A DNA stretch of 64,000 nt from contig JABGSN010000023.1 of assembly GCA_018647765.1 (NCBI GenBank), forward strand, positions 19,587-83,586, given 5' to 3'. The notes under the pieces were generated by a model, which was given only the letters and a program-made list of their open reading frames with translations, was not told the DNA's origin and did no database searches. A program made the position numbers and the translations under genes. The stretch comes from Oceanospirillaceae bacterium. Lineage in GTDB: Bacteria; Pseudomonadota; Gammaproteobacteria; Pseudomonadales; Balneatricaceae. This document shows, one piece after another, positions 9,300 through 17,435 of the stretch (the stretch's first letter is position 1; each line of letters starts with the position of its first letter).

Positions 9300-10847
9300 A
9301 TGAGTGAAGCCCGCGGACGCCGCAAAAGCGGTGGTGGTCGTAGTGCACGTCAAGCATCACGTGCCGCAGACACTGTAACAGCACCGGCCTTTATTACTCG
9401 CCAACTAAATCCATTTGAAGTGTTGGATGAAGCTGGCCTAGAGCTAATAGAGCGCAATGCCGACATTATCTTAGCTGAAACTGGCATTGAATTTCGTGAC
9501 GACCCAGAAGCGCTAGCAGTACTTAAGGCTGCGGGCGCCAGTGTCGATGGCGAGCGTGTACGTTTTCCTCACGGGATGTGTCGCCAGATCATCCAAGCCT
9601 CTGCACCTTCAACTTACACTCAACACGCACGCAACAGTGAGCGTAACTTAGACATCGGCGGCAAAAACACCATCTTTGCGCCAGGTTATGGCTGCCCATT
9701 TGTACGCGATTTAGACAACGGCCGTCGATACGCCACTATCAATGATTTCCAAAACTTCGTTAAGCTGGCTTACATGTCGCCTTACATGCACCACTCTGGT
9801 GGTACTGTATGTGAACCCGTAGACGTACCCGTAACCACTCGCCACCTAGACATGCTTTACAGCCACATTAAGTACAGCGACAAAGCCTTTATGGGGTCTG
9901 TGACTGCACCATCTCGAGCGCAAGATACCGTGAACATGGCAAAGATTGTATTTGGTGAAGAGTTTGTCAAAAACAATACCGTGACCACTAGCTTAATCAA
10001 CGCTAACTCACCTATGACCTTTGACGACACCATGCTGGGTGCGGCCAAAATTTACGCCGAAAACAAGCAAGCTTGTGTAGTTACACCATTTATTCTTGCT
10101 GGTGCTATGTCGCCAGTAACCGTTGCCGGAACATTGGCACAGGTGTTGGCGGAAGTGTTAGCCGGCATTACCTTTATTCAGCTGTACCGCCCTGGCACGC
10201 CGTGTATCTTCGGCACCTTTGCTAGCTCCATCTCGATGCAGTCTGGCGCACCCACCTTCGGTACACCCGAGCCAGCGTTAGTACTTTACGGTGCTGCGCA
10301 ATTGGCTCGTCGCTTAGGTGTGCCGTTCCGTAGTGGTGGTTCGTTACCGGGCTCCAAAATTGCCGACGCTCAGGCGGCTTACGAAAGTGCCAACACCCTC
10401 ATGCCAACCATTATGGCTGGAGTTAACTTTGCCCTTCACTCTGCCGGTTGGTTAGAAGGTGGCCTGTCTATGGGTTATGAAAAGTTCGTTATGGACTGTG
10501 ACCAACTGGGCATGGCGCATACCTTCTGCAAGGGTGTAGATTTATCTGAAAATGGCCAAGCCATGGACGCTATCCGTGAAGTTGGCCCAGGCAACCATTT
10601 CTTAGGCTGCACACACACACAGGCTAACTTCAAAGACGCCTTTTATATGTCTAATCTTGCTGACAACAACAGCTTTGAGCAGTGGGAAGAAGACGGCAGC
10701 CAAGACATTCAAGTGCGGGCTAACAAGTTGTGGAAGAAGATGCTCAACGACTACCAAGCCCCAGCTTTGGACCAGAGCATTGATGACGGCTTGAACGACT
10801 TTATGGCCAAGCGTAGAGAAGAACTAGCTGGCACTGGCGACTTCTAA
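9300..10847 (+). CDS. Trimethylamine/glycine-betaine methyltransferase (MttB) family protein, non-pyrrolysine
   Basis: 515 residues of the MttB superfamily TIM barrel, which demethylates a quaternary amine and passes the methyl group to a corrinoid protein. The N-terminus is a basic, glycine-rich tail (RGRRKSGGGRSARQ). The body follows from about residue 35 (NPFEVLDEAGLELIERNAD; FAPGYGCPFVRDL; CTHTQANFKDAFY). The frame runs through with no in-frame amber codon and closes with TAA, so unlike archaeal MttB no pyrrolysine is used. MtgB-type glycine betaine methyltransferases are also non-pyrrolysine. A cognate corrinoid protein and reductive activator are not in the window. It has a good ribosome site (GAGGAG) and a terminator at 10875-10910. 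The substrate is inferred to be glycine betaine or a relative. Confidence 0.9.
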   Translation: MSEARGRRKSGGGRSARQASRAADTVTAPAFITRQLNPFEVLDEAGLELIERNADIILAETGIEFRDDPEALAVLKAAGASVDGERVRFPHGMCRQIIQASAPSTYTQHARNSERNLDIGGKNTIFAPGYGCPFVRDLDNGRRYATINDFQNFVKLAYMSPYMHHSGGTVCEPVDVPVTTRHLDMLYSHIKYSDKAFMGSVTAPSRAQDTVNMAKIVFGEEFVKNNTVTTSLINANSPMTFDDTMLGAAKIYAENKQACVVTPFILAGAMSPVTVAGTLAQVLAEVLAGITFIQLYRPGTPCIFGTFASSISMQSGAPTFGTPEPALVLYGAAQLARRLGVPFRSGGSLPGSKIADAQAAYESANTLMPTIMAGVNFALHSAGWLEGGLSMGYEKFVMDCDQLGMAHTFCKGVDLSENGQAMDAIREVGPGNHFLGCTHTQANFKDAFYMSNLADNNSFEQWEEDGSQDIQVRANKLWKKMLNDYQAPALDQSIDDGLNDFMAKRREELAGTGDF

Positions 10848-10874
10848 AGTTTAACCACCTGTGCAATAGCCATT

Positions 10875-10910
10875 AAAGCCTCCGTTGTTATGCATCAGGA
10901 GGCTTTTTTA
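10875..10910 (+). terminator. Intrinsic terminator of the MttB-family gene
   Basis: Perfect 9-bp stem AAAGCCTCC / GGAGGCTTT with a 14-nt loop and a run of T residues, 27 bases after the stop codon. It may also serve the convergent bolA. Confidence 0.9.
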
Positions 10911-10928
10911 TGTGCGCAGTTTTAGTGC

Positions 10929-11237
10929 TTAACTGCCACCCATACACGGTGCCGTAGGAGGCATCTTCGCTTGACGCGCCTGCCACTGATCAGGTGTGTA
11001 ACAGTGTAGAGCTAAGGCATGAATCGGGTTGCTCATCAGTGCGCCCACTAAGGCGTACACCTGCTGGTGCCGCTTCACCAACCCTAAGCCTTCAAACTCC
11101 TGGGATACTAATACCAAATTGTAATGGCTATCGGTGGCCGAGCCACTGTGCTTGTGGCTGTCATTGTCAAGTTGGTGGTGTATTACTTTGAGTGGCAACA
11201 ACACCGACTCCAGCAGTTTTTGTGCAGTGGTGTCCAC
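10929..11237 (-). CDS. bolA: BolA family protein
   Basis: 102 residues of the BolA fold: NDSHKHSG near residues 25-32, then SHYNLVLVSQEFEG, LVKRHQQVYALVG and IHALALHCYTP. The conserved histidines fit Fe-S cluster sharing with a monothiol glutaredoxin. The start is GTG at 11237, with GAGGAA nine bases upstream. BolA proteins link iron-sulfur trafficking with morphology and biofilm control. It is a single gene, convergent with the MttB-family gene. Confidence 0.92.
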   Translation of the reverse strand: MDTTAQKLLESVLLPLKVIHHQLDNDSHKHSGSATDSHYNLVLVSQEFEGLGLVKRHQQVYALVGALMSNPIHALALHCYTPDQWQARQAKMPPTAPCMGGS

Positions 11238-11414
11238 AGCAATTCCTCAGTTTTGTGTAATACCGCATGGTAGCACGAAAGCCCCTCTCGACCTTGCTTA
11301 AGGGCCATAATAAATAACACCAAAAAAACCCATTCAAATTTTATATTTATTCATTTTTATTATATTTACCTTATCCCAGCTGAATTCGCCAGATTATAGG
11401 TTTAGGAAATAGAA

Positions 11415-12966
11415 ATGAAATTATGTATGCGCCGCAGGCACCATGCCAAGTTTGGCATGAGCCTTTTATACGAAATATTGCTGAGCGCGTGGAGCCAAAC
11501 CCCACCCACTACACCGCTCCAAAGTGCGCCTACAACACCGGCAAACATCAGTTTTGCCCTAAGTAAAGCCTATACCCTAGCCCAAACGGTGGCGCCCACT
11601 GCAGCCACTCCGATCAAGGCGTCTCTGTATGGGTTTCATCATATTCAAACTCAGCTACAGCCCCAAAACACACTTTTTTACACGGCTCAAAATAACGCCC
11701 TAGCGTTAGTAGAAACCTACTGGGAACTGGCCATAATTCACTATGCCTTACAGCGTGTATGGCTGGTTCAAAAACTGCTGATGCCGCCTGTAGCATCACA
11801 AGGCACAAGCAACACCGACGCCGTGTAGCCAGCTGGACACATTAAGCGCATTGGCAGGCACCGAGCGTCAGTTGTCACACCATCAAACACAAGTCGGTCG
11901 TCGGCTATCACAACTCACAGGCCTCGCGCAGACCCACTTTTCTTTACATCACTTACCTTTATCGCAACTGCACGTACAGCTGCCCAACCCTAGTCATCTG
12001 GACCTTGACCAATTTACAAAACGCTTACTCAAACAGAGTTACAGCGCTATTTACGCTAACTTAAGAAATAACTTCCCAAGCCTAAAAATACTGCAATACC
12101 GTCGATTATATGAAGACTCCATGCTGGGAAAATGCGTGTGGTCACAAATATCCAGCGCGCTACTGACTAAAGCCCACCAACGTGAACCCGCAACCGCATC
12201 GCCCACCCTGTCCAAAGAGACCCATTTGGCCCAGCTCAACTTGGCATTGGTTAATTACCATTACCAGTATCAAAAAATGCAGAGTTTAAAGGCGCAATAC
12301 CAAACCTCAGAAAGTCATTTTCGGCTCAGCTGAAATAGGCAGCTCAATAACACAGTAAGCCCACAGTCCATGTATTCCCTTAGTGTTGAGGCCATGGCGA
12401 TACACCTAATCTACCTGCAGTCGACACTCGACACAGTGCAAGCCTACGCCAAAATTTTGTCCAGTTCTCACCTTGCACTCGGTTCGTGGCAACAGCCGCT
12501 TGAGCAATTATCCTTGGCTCGCTCCAACCAGAACAAGTTATCTGACATTGTCGACTTGGCACCTGCCAGTAGCGAACAATCGGGCTCACTCAATAGCGAT
12601 GACTTGGTAAGCATTATGTCCTACAACGACGCCCAAAACCACTCAGCCAATGACATAAATAACCTAGCACTAGAGGCCCATTATAAAAGGAGTGGAGAAG
12701 GCGCCATCATTAGCGCAGCCGTAGAGCCCTATTTATGGCAAATCAACATGGGTGCCAACACGGCCAAAACCAAGGCTCAAGCTTACGATTACGCGCCGAT
12801 GCTAAACCATCAACTGTATAGCGAACACACCGTTGAGCAAACATCCAGCGGGGTGAAAACAAGTAGGATAAAGACCAAGGGCCTTGGGCATGATCGAGCG
12901 AGGCAACTATGCATAAAACTCAAAAGCGTGGGCCAACAGTGTTGGGTGATACAAAGCGAACTGTAA
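11415..12966 (+). pseudogene. Decayed probable TolC-family outer-membrane protein
   Basis: Three consecutive open stretches (11415-11828, then 11851-12333 and 12370-12966) read as one protein of about 515 residues broken by a frameshift near 11780-11828 and an in-frame TGA at 12331-12333; the last two share a frame with no other stop between them. Helix patterns such as ALVETYWELAIIHYALQRV and LAQLNLALVNYHYQYQKMQ resemble the paired helical hairpins of TolC proteins, and the length is right. The last 40 residues (RARQLCIKLKSVGQQCWVIQ) look like a SPOR-type repeat. The match is by pattern only and moderate. It faces a broken LapG-type gene, which fits the remains of a type I adhesin-secretion locus. 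It could instead be three unrelated small genes, but none has good start signals or recognisable domains. Confidence 0.45.
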
Positions 12967-13601
12967 TTAACCTTTTAACGATTTGAGGGCACCTTGGTAA
13001 AGCCACCACTGACTTTCATTGAGGGCATAAATGGGTTTGAGGCTCGGTAATTGAACATCGACTTTAATGCGACTCGTGCGGTTATCGAGAATATAGAATT
13101 GGCCATCTAAATGAACTGACAGCACTGCGTGATACTCGTCGATTTTGCTGTCTTTAGAAATAATCAACCGCATGTCTTGGGTTGCAAAACCGAGCTCACG
13201 TAGAGCAAAGTACTTAGCGATGCTGTAATCCTCGCAGTCGCCCTTACCATTAGCAAAAAAAATTCAGCCGGTGAAGCCTAATAGTCATTGGTGCCATACT
13301 GTCGTTTGTCGCTAGTGTAGCGCACTCGATTGACCAACTTGTTAACACTGTTTAATTGTTCCATCTGATTGGCACCTTTAAGCTTATACAGACGATCTAA
13401 CACATCACTGGGTAAACAACCATTGGATTCACCGGCACAGGATGCCGCTTTAGTGGACCCATGACGATCCAGCATAGTGCGCCATTATTCAAACATCGTA
13501 GCTGGCGATTGGTGGGTCTGAGACACTTCACCTAAGGGTGCACTCATGGCACTGGTATAGGCCGAAAGGGTTAAACACATCAACAACATTAAATATTTCA
13601 T
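12967..13601 (-). pseudogene. LapG-type periplasmic cysteine protease, inactivated
   Basis: Reading from an ATG at 13601 gives a signal peptide (MKYLMLLMCLTLSAYTSA) and then the bacterial transglutaminase-like cysteine protease family: VNKLVNRV, GTNDY, the catalytic segment ANGKGDCEDYSIAKYFALRELG (in a shifted frame), RLIISKDS, the catalytic His and Asp in YHAVLSV and ILDNRTS, and WWLYQGALK. Three lesions break it: TAA at 13485-13487, TAG at 13278-13280 where the family has Trp (DYW), and a homopolymer of eight A at 13255-13262 where six would keep the frame. LapG cleaves a giant surface adhesin to release cells from biofilm under c-di-GMP/LapD control. That function is lost here. Confidence 0.85.
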
Positions 13602-13847
13602 GTCGCGTTTCCATGTAGATTTTGCTTAACGCCAATCTAGCACTGGGCTGCGTATTTATTGTTTAAGAGTTGTTGAGAAGAAATAGGCTTTACGTCTTTT
13701 TTTTGTAAGCTGGCCAAGCTTACCAATCAGTAAACCCTAATTATGTAACTCAACTGTAAATGGTGGCTAAAATAGGTTAATTATGTTGCACATACCTACA
13801 GCCACCGATAAAGGTTTAAGCTATTCAAATAAAGTGCTTTTTTACCC
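13602..13847. other. Intergenic region upstream of the tRNA-Asn pair
   Basis: AT-rich and non-coding as far as I can see. It holds a small hairpin, GTAAGCT (13705-13711) / AGCTTAC (13717-13723), beside a run of eight T. The run is on the 5' side for + strand transcripts, so it is not a normal terminator in either direction. Confidence 0.4.
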
Positions 13848-13876
13848 TTGACTCAGGGCCAATAGATCATTAATAT
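13848..13876 (+). promoter_or_regulatory. Strong sigma-70 promoter for the tRNA-Asn genes
   Basis: TTGACT (-35, 13848-13853), a 17-base spacer, then TAATAT (-10, 13871-13876), followed by a GC-rich discriminator TCGCGCC. This is the form expected of a stable-RNA promoter under stringent control. The first tRNA begins 22 bases after the -10. Confidence 0.85.
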
Positions 13877-13897
13877 TCGCGCCTCGCATTGAGTGAT

Positions 13898-13973
13898 TCC
13901 TCGATAGCTCAGTTGGTAGAGCAGTAGACTGTTAATCTATTGGTCCCAGGTTCAAGTCCTGGTCGAGGAGCCA
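13898..13973 (+). tRNA. tRNA-Asn (GTT)
   Basis: 76-base cloverleaf: acceptor TCCTCGA/TCGAGGA, D arm GCTCAGTTGGTAGAGC, anticodon loop CTGTTAA with anticodon GTT, T arm CCAGGTTCAAGTCCTGG, encoded CCA. Confidence 0.97.
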
Positions 13974-13996
13974 ACCTCAACGCGAAACCCCGTGAT

Positions 13997-14072
13997 TCCT
14001 CGATAGCTCAGTTGGTAGAGCAGTAGACTGTTAATCTATTGGTCCCAGGTTCAAGTCCTGGTCGAGGAGCCA
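13997..14072 (+). tRNA. tRNA-Asn (GTT), second identical copy
   Basis: Base-for-base identical to the copy at 13898-13973, including the five preceding bases GTGAT. The repeat unit is 99 bases, so the pair is a tandem duplication sharing one promoter and terminator. Confidence 0.97.
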
Positions 14073-14082
14073 CTCTAAATTT

Positions 14083-14111
14083 AAAAAAGCCGCTTAATTG
14101 CGGCTTTTTTG
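14083..14111 (+). terminator. Terminator of the tRNA-Asn operon
   Basis: Stem AAAAAAGCCGC / GCGGCTTTTTT with a 6-nt loop and a T-run, starting 10 bases after the second tRNA. Confidence 0.92.
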
Positions 14112-14172
14112 TGCCTAAAGAAAGCCAGGCCTACTCCGACGTAACGAACAGCTAGCAACAGAGACTATTTGT

Positions 14173-15165
14173 ATGTGGTTTAAAAATATCCGTATTTACC
14201 GTTTTACCAAACCTTTCACGTTAACCGCAGAGGAACTAGATCAAGCACTATCCGCCGCGCCTTTCGTACCCTGCGCTAGTCAAGACCAAAAACGTATAGG
14301 TTGGGTCTCCCCTATTACCGGCCATGTTGAACAAAGCGGTTTTGCTCACGCCAGCCAAAGCTACATTATGGTTTGCGCCAAACGCCAAGAAAAGGTTTTA
14401 CCTGCAGCCGTTGTAAATGAGCTTTTAGCCGAAAAGGTTGGCACCATCGAAGATGCCGAAGCCCGCAAGGTTGGCCGAAAGCAGCGCTTACAGTTGAAAG
14501 ACGAAGTAATGATGGACCTATTGCCTAGGGCTTTCACACGCTCTCAATTGCAATACGCTTACATTGACCCTGAGCAAGGTTATCTGATTGTCGATACTGC
14601 ATCAGCCACGAGAGCTGAAGAGCTAATTAACACCTTGCGCGACACCTTAGGTACGATGGCTGTGGTACCACTATCCACCCTACAAGCGCCTGTTAATGCC
14701 ATGACAAGCTGGGTCACCTCTACCTTAGCGCCTGAAAACACCGTGCTTGGTGAAGAGTGTGAACTGGCTGATGCCAAAGAAGCCGGCAGCGTTATTCGCT
14801 GTAAACAACAAGACTTGTCATCTACCGAAATTGCCAACCTGTTAGCGTCTGGCATGCTGGTCACCAAATTAGCTTTACATTGGATGGAAGGCATCAATTT
14901 CATGCTGGATGACCAACTATCCATCAAACGTTTACGCTTTGAGGACAAGGTGCACGAGAAAACCGACACTACAGAAGCACAGTCCGTAGTGGAACAATTT
15001 GATATCGAATTCTCTGTCATGACTATTGAACTAGAAGCCCTAATCAGTAATCTATTAAAGGCATTGGGAGGGGTAAATACAAAAACTGCATCGGTGGAAG
15101 AAATTGTTGCCAAGGCCAGCCGTGATGAGGCAAATAACACCAAGGTTGAAGAGGTTAGCTTCTAG
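14173..15165 (+). CDS. rdgC: Recombination-associated protein RdgC
   Basis: 330 residues (the family is usually about 300). The start MWFKNIRIYRFTKPF and the segment GWVSPITG near residue 50 are diagnostic, as is RLRFEDKVHE in the C-terminal half. RdgC forms a ring-shaped dimer on double-stranded DNA and limits RecA-driven recombination. The C-terminus carries an extra polar stretch of about 25 residues. It follows the tRNA terminator directly and is convergent with the Lrp-type gene, eight bases apart. The ribosome site is weak (CAGAGA). Confidence 0.95.
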   Translation: MWFKNIRIYRFTKPFTLTAEELDQALSAAPFVPCASQDQKRIGWVSPITGHVEQSGFAHASQSYIMVCAKRQEKVLPAAVVNELLAEKVGTIEDAEARKVGRKQRLQLKDEVMMDLLPRAFTRSQLQYAYIDPEQGYLIVDTASATRAEELINTLRDTLGTMAVVPLSTLQAPVNAMTSWVTSTLAPENTVLGEECELADAKEAGSVIRCKQQDLSSTEIANLLASGMLVTKLALHWMEGINFMLDDQLSIKRLRFEDKVHEKTDTTEAQSVVEQFDIEFSVMTIELEALISNLLKALGGVNTKTASVEEIVAKASRDEANNTKVEEVSF

Positions 15166-15173
15166 GGACGGTA

Positions 15174-15629
15174 CTAAATTGGCAGCCCGTGGCGTTTAAC
15201 CTCTTTTAAAATCACATTAGTAAGCACGTTTTCCACGCAAGTCACCTTAAACAAAAAGCGATCCAGAAAATCGTTGTAGGCCTGTATATCCTCACACACC
15301 ACTAGCATGCTGTAATCCTCACGCCCAGTGGTGGCATAACACTCCACCACCAAATCACAATTGGCCATGGACTGTTCAAACTTGGCGCCATTTTCTGGAT
15401 CATGGCGCGATAAACTAACGTCGACCATGGCACGAAAATTCATACCCAGTTTAGCTTCATCAATCACCACACCATAACGACGAATGATGCCAGCCTCTTC
15501 CAAGGCCTTGACCCGACGCCAGCAAGCCGAAGGTGACATACCCACCTGTTCGGCCATTTCCACATTGCTACGCCTACAGTCTTGATACAAGAGTTCAATG
15601 AGCTGTCGATCCTGATTGCTAATATGCAT
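15174..15629 (-). CDS. Lrp/AsnC family transcriptional regulator
   Basis: 151 residues: N-terminal helix-turn-helix (about 1-60; NVEMAEQVGMSPSACWRRVKALEEAG) and a C-terminal RAM/ligand domain (about 65-150). It is divergent from the ThDP enzyme at 15777, and the shared 147-base AT-rich gap holds two spaced 13-bp repeats. Local control of the ThDP gene in response to an amino or keto acid is the likely role. Confidence 0.93.
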   Translation of the reverse strand: MHISNQDRQLIELLYQDCRRSNVEMAEQVGMSPSACWRRVKALEEAGIIRRYGVVIDEAKLGMNFRAMVDVSLSRHDPENGAKFEQSMANCDLVVECYATTGREDYSMLVVCEDIQAYNDFLDRFLFKVTCVENVLTNVILKEVKRHGLPI

Positions 15630-15631
15630 AT

Positions 15632-15675
15632 GGAATTATTACCCTAAAAATTACACAAATGTGGAAATAATACCC
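15632..15675. promoter_or_regulatory. Spaced direct repeats between lrp-type and ThDP genes
   Basis: GGAATTATTACCC (15632-15644) and GGAAATAATACCC (15663-15675) match at 11 of 13 positions and start 31 bases apart, about three helical turns. Lrp-family octamers wrap DNA using sites on the same face, so these are candidate binding sites. The first copy overlaps the region just upstream of the regulator start. Confidence 0.5.
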
Positions 15676-15776
15676 ATATTATACGCATATTAATGCACAA
15701 ATAAACAACATTTTCCAGCATATATGAATATCATTACCTAGAGCTATTAACCTCAATTACTGTTTGGAATTCAGCT

Positions 15777-17411
15777 ATGTCTCAGGCAAACTCAAAAAGC
15801 TATATCTATCAATCCATCGCTCAATCGATGGTAGACCACGACATAGACACCATGTTTGGCCTAATGGGTGATGCCAACCTGTTTATGGTGGATCATTTCG
15901 TACGCCACTGCGGCGGTACCTTTATTCCTGCAGCCATTGAAGGTAGTTCTGTATTAATGGCTTTAGCCTACGCTAAGGTGTCGGGCAAAGTCGGTATAGC
16001 CACCGTGACCCATGGCCCGGCGCTGACCAATTGCACCACAGCACTCGTAGAAGGGGTTAGAGCGCGTATGCCTATGGTGTTGCTGGCAGGTGATACACCC
16101 GCAGCTAATCCGCAAAACTTGCAGAACATCGACCAAAGAGAACTCATCAAAACCACCGGTGCCGGCTTTACCCAACTGCGCGCGCCTGAAACTGTCACCC
16201 AAGATATCGCCCAGGCTATTTACCGCACACAAACAGAAAATCGCCCCATCGTGGTCAACATGCCCGCCGATTTCATGTGGCAAGAGTTAGCTCACAAAAG
16301 TGTTAAATTACCGGTATTTAATACCCCAAATTTGGTGCCCAAAGGCGATGATTTCGACAACGCCATTGGTATGATCGCCTCGGCTAAACGCCCAGTAATT
16401 CTCGCCGGTAGTGGTGCTATAAATGCCAAAGACAACCTAGTACAACTGGCCGATCGCCTAGAGGCCCCGTTAGCCACAACCTTGAAAGCCAAAGGTTTAT
16501 TTAGCGATCAACCCTATAATATGGACATTTTTGGCACCTTAAGCACTAATGCGGCCTACGACTTAATCGCCAAGTCAGATTGTATTATTTGTTTTGGCAC
16601 CAGCCTACATCACTTCACCACCGACAAAGGCAAACTGGTTGATGGCAAACGTGTAATCCAAATTAATAACGAACCCACCGAAATCGGCAAAAATCATCAC
16701 CCAACAGTGGGTCTCACAGCCGATGCTCGCCTGACGGCAGAGAACATCATTTATTGGTTAAACGAAGCTGAAGTGCCTGCTAGTGGATTTACCTTGGATC
16801 TTGAACCATTTAGCTTGCATCGCCATGCTCCCGCTAAAAGACAAATGGCCTCCGCTAGCCATGTAGACTATATCTACGCCTTAGAACGACTGGAGGAGAG
16901 CTTACCCAAGCAACGCATCCTTACCAGTGACGGAGGGCGTTTTATGACTGAAGTGTGGTGTAGAGTGTCTGTGCCATGCCCACGCTATTTTCTAAATACC
17001 GCTCACTTTGGGTCTATTGGTTTGGGCCTCCAAGAAGCCATTGGCGCCAGCTTTGCCAATACTGATTTACCCGTAGTGATGTTCACCGGTGATGGTGGCT
17101 TTATGATGGGCGGCATCAACGAGTTTAATACCGCCGTGCGTATGAACAGTGACCTGATTGTTATTGTTGCCAATGACTCGGCCTACGGTGCCGAACATAT
17201 TCAATTCATCGATCGTCAAATGGACCCAAGCCTTGCTATGTTCTCCTGGCCCTCTTTTGCCGAAGTGGCTACGACCCTTGGCGGTGAAGGTATCGAGGTG
17301 GCTTCTGTAGATGACCTTGAAATAGCCATGACGGCCATCCAAAAACGATCCAAACCATTGCTCATTGAACTAAAGCTAGACCCCAATGACGTGCCAAGAA
17401 TGCGTTTGTAG
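15777..17411 (+). CDS. Thiamine-diphosphate-dependent enzyme, acetolactate synthase-like
   Basis: 544 residues with the three domains of the POX/AHAS family: Pyr domain (about 1-180) with the ThDP-activating glutamate Glu55 (PAAIEGSSVL), a central domain (about 195-330; RPVILAGSGA), and a PP domain (about 360-540) with the cofactor motif GDGGFMMGG followed 25-30 residues later by NDSAYGAEH. It is not the biosynthetic large subunit, since no small-subunit gene is adjacent. Decarboxylation or carboligation of a 2-keto acid is expected; the substrate is unknown. It is controlled, probably, by the divergent Lrp-type regulator. Confidence 0.88.
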   Translation: MSQANSKSYIYQSIAQSMVDHDIDTMFGLMGDANLFMVDHFVRHCGGTFIPAAIEGSSVLMALAYAKVSGKVGIATVTHGPALTNCTTALVEGVRARMPMVLLAGDTPAANPQNLQNIDQRELIKTTGAGFTQLRAPETVTQDIAQAIYRTQTENRPIVVNMPADFMWQELAHKSVKLPVFNTPNLVPKGDDFDNAIGMIASAKRPVILAGSGAINAKDNLVQLADRLEAPLATTLKAKGLFSDQPYNMDIFGTLSTNAAYDLIAKSDCIICFGTSLHHFTTDKGKLVDGKRVIQINNEPTEIGKNHHPTVGLTADARLTAENIIYWLNEAEVPASGFTLDLEPFSLHRHAPAKRQMASASHVDYIYALERLEESLPKQRILTSDGGRFMTEVWCRVSVPCPRYFLNTAHFGSIGLGLQEAIGASFANTDLPVVMFTGDGGFMMGGINEFNTAVRMNSDLIVIVANDSAYGAEHIQFIDRQMDPSLAMFSWPSFAEVATTLGGEGIEVASVDDLEIAMTAIQKRSKPLLIELKLDPNDVPRMRL

Positions 17412-17435
17412 ATTCGTTACCTGTGTTAACTCAAA

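Noticed and set aside
11415..12966. Three small intact genes instead of one pseudogene
   Set aside because: Two of the three share a frame broken only by one stop, the helix pattern continues across the breaks and the sum matches a TolC-type length. The call stays tentative.
13705..13723. Hairpin next to a T8 run upstream of tRNA-Asn as a terminator
   Set aside because: The T-run is on the wrong side for transcription in either direction.
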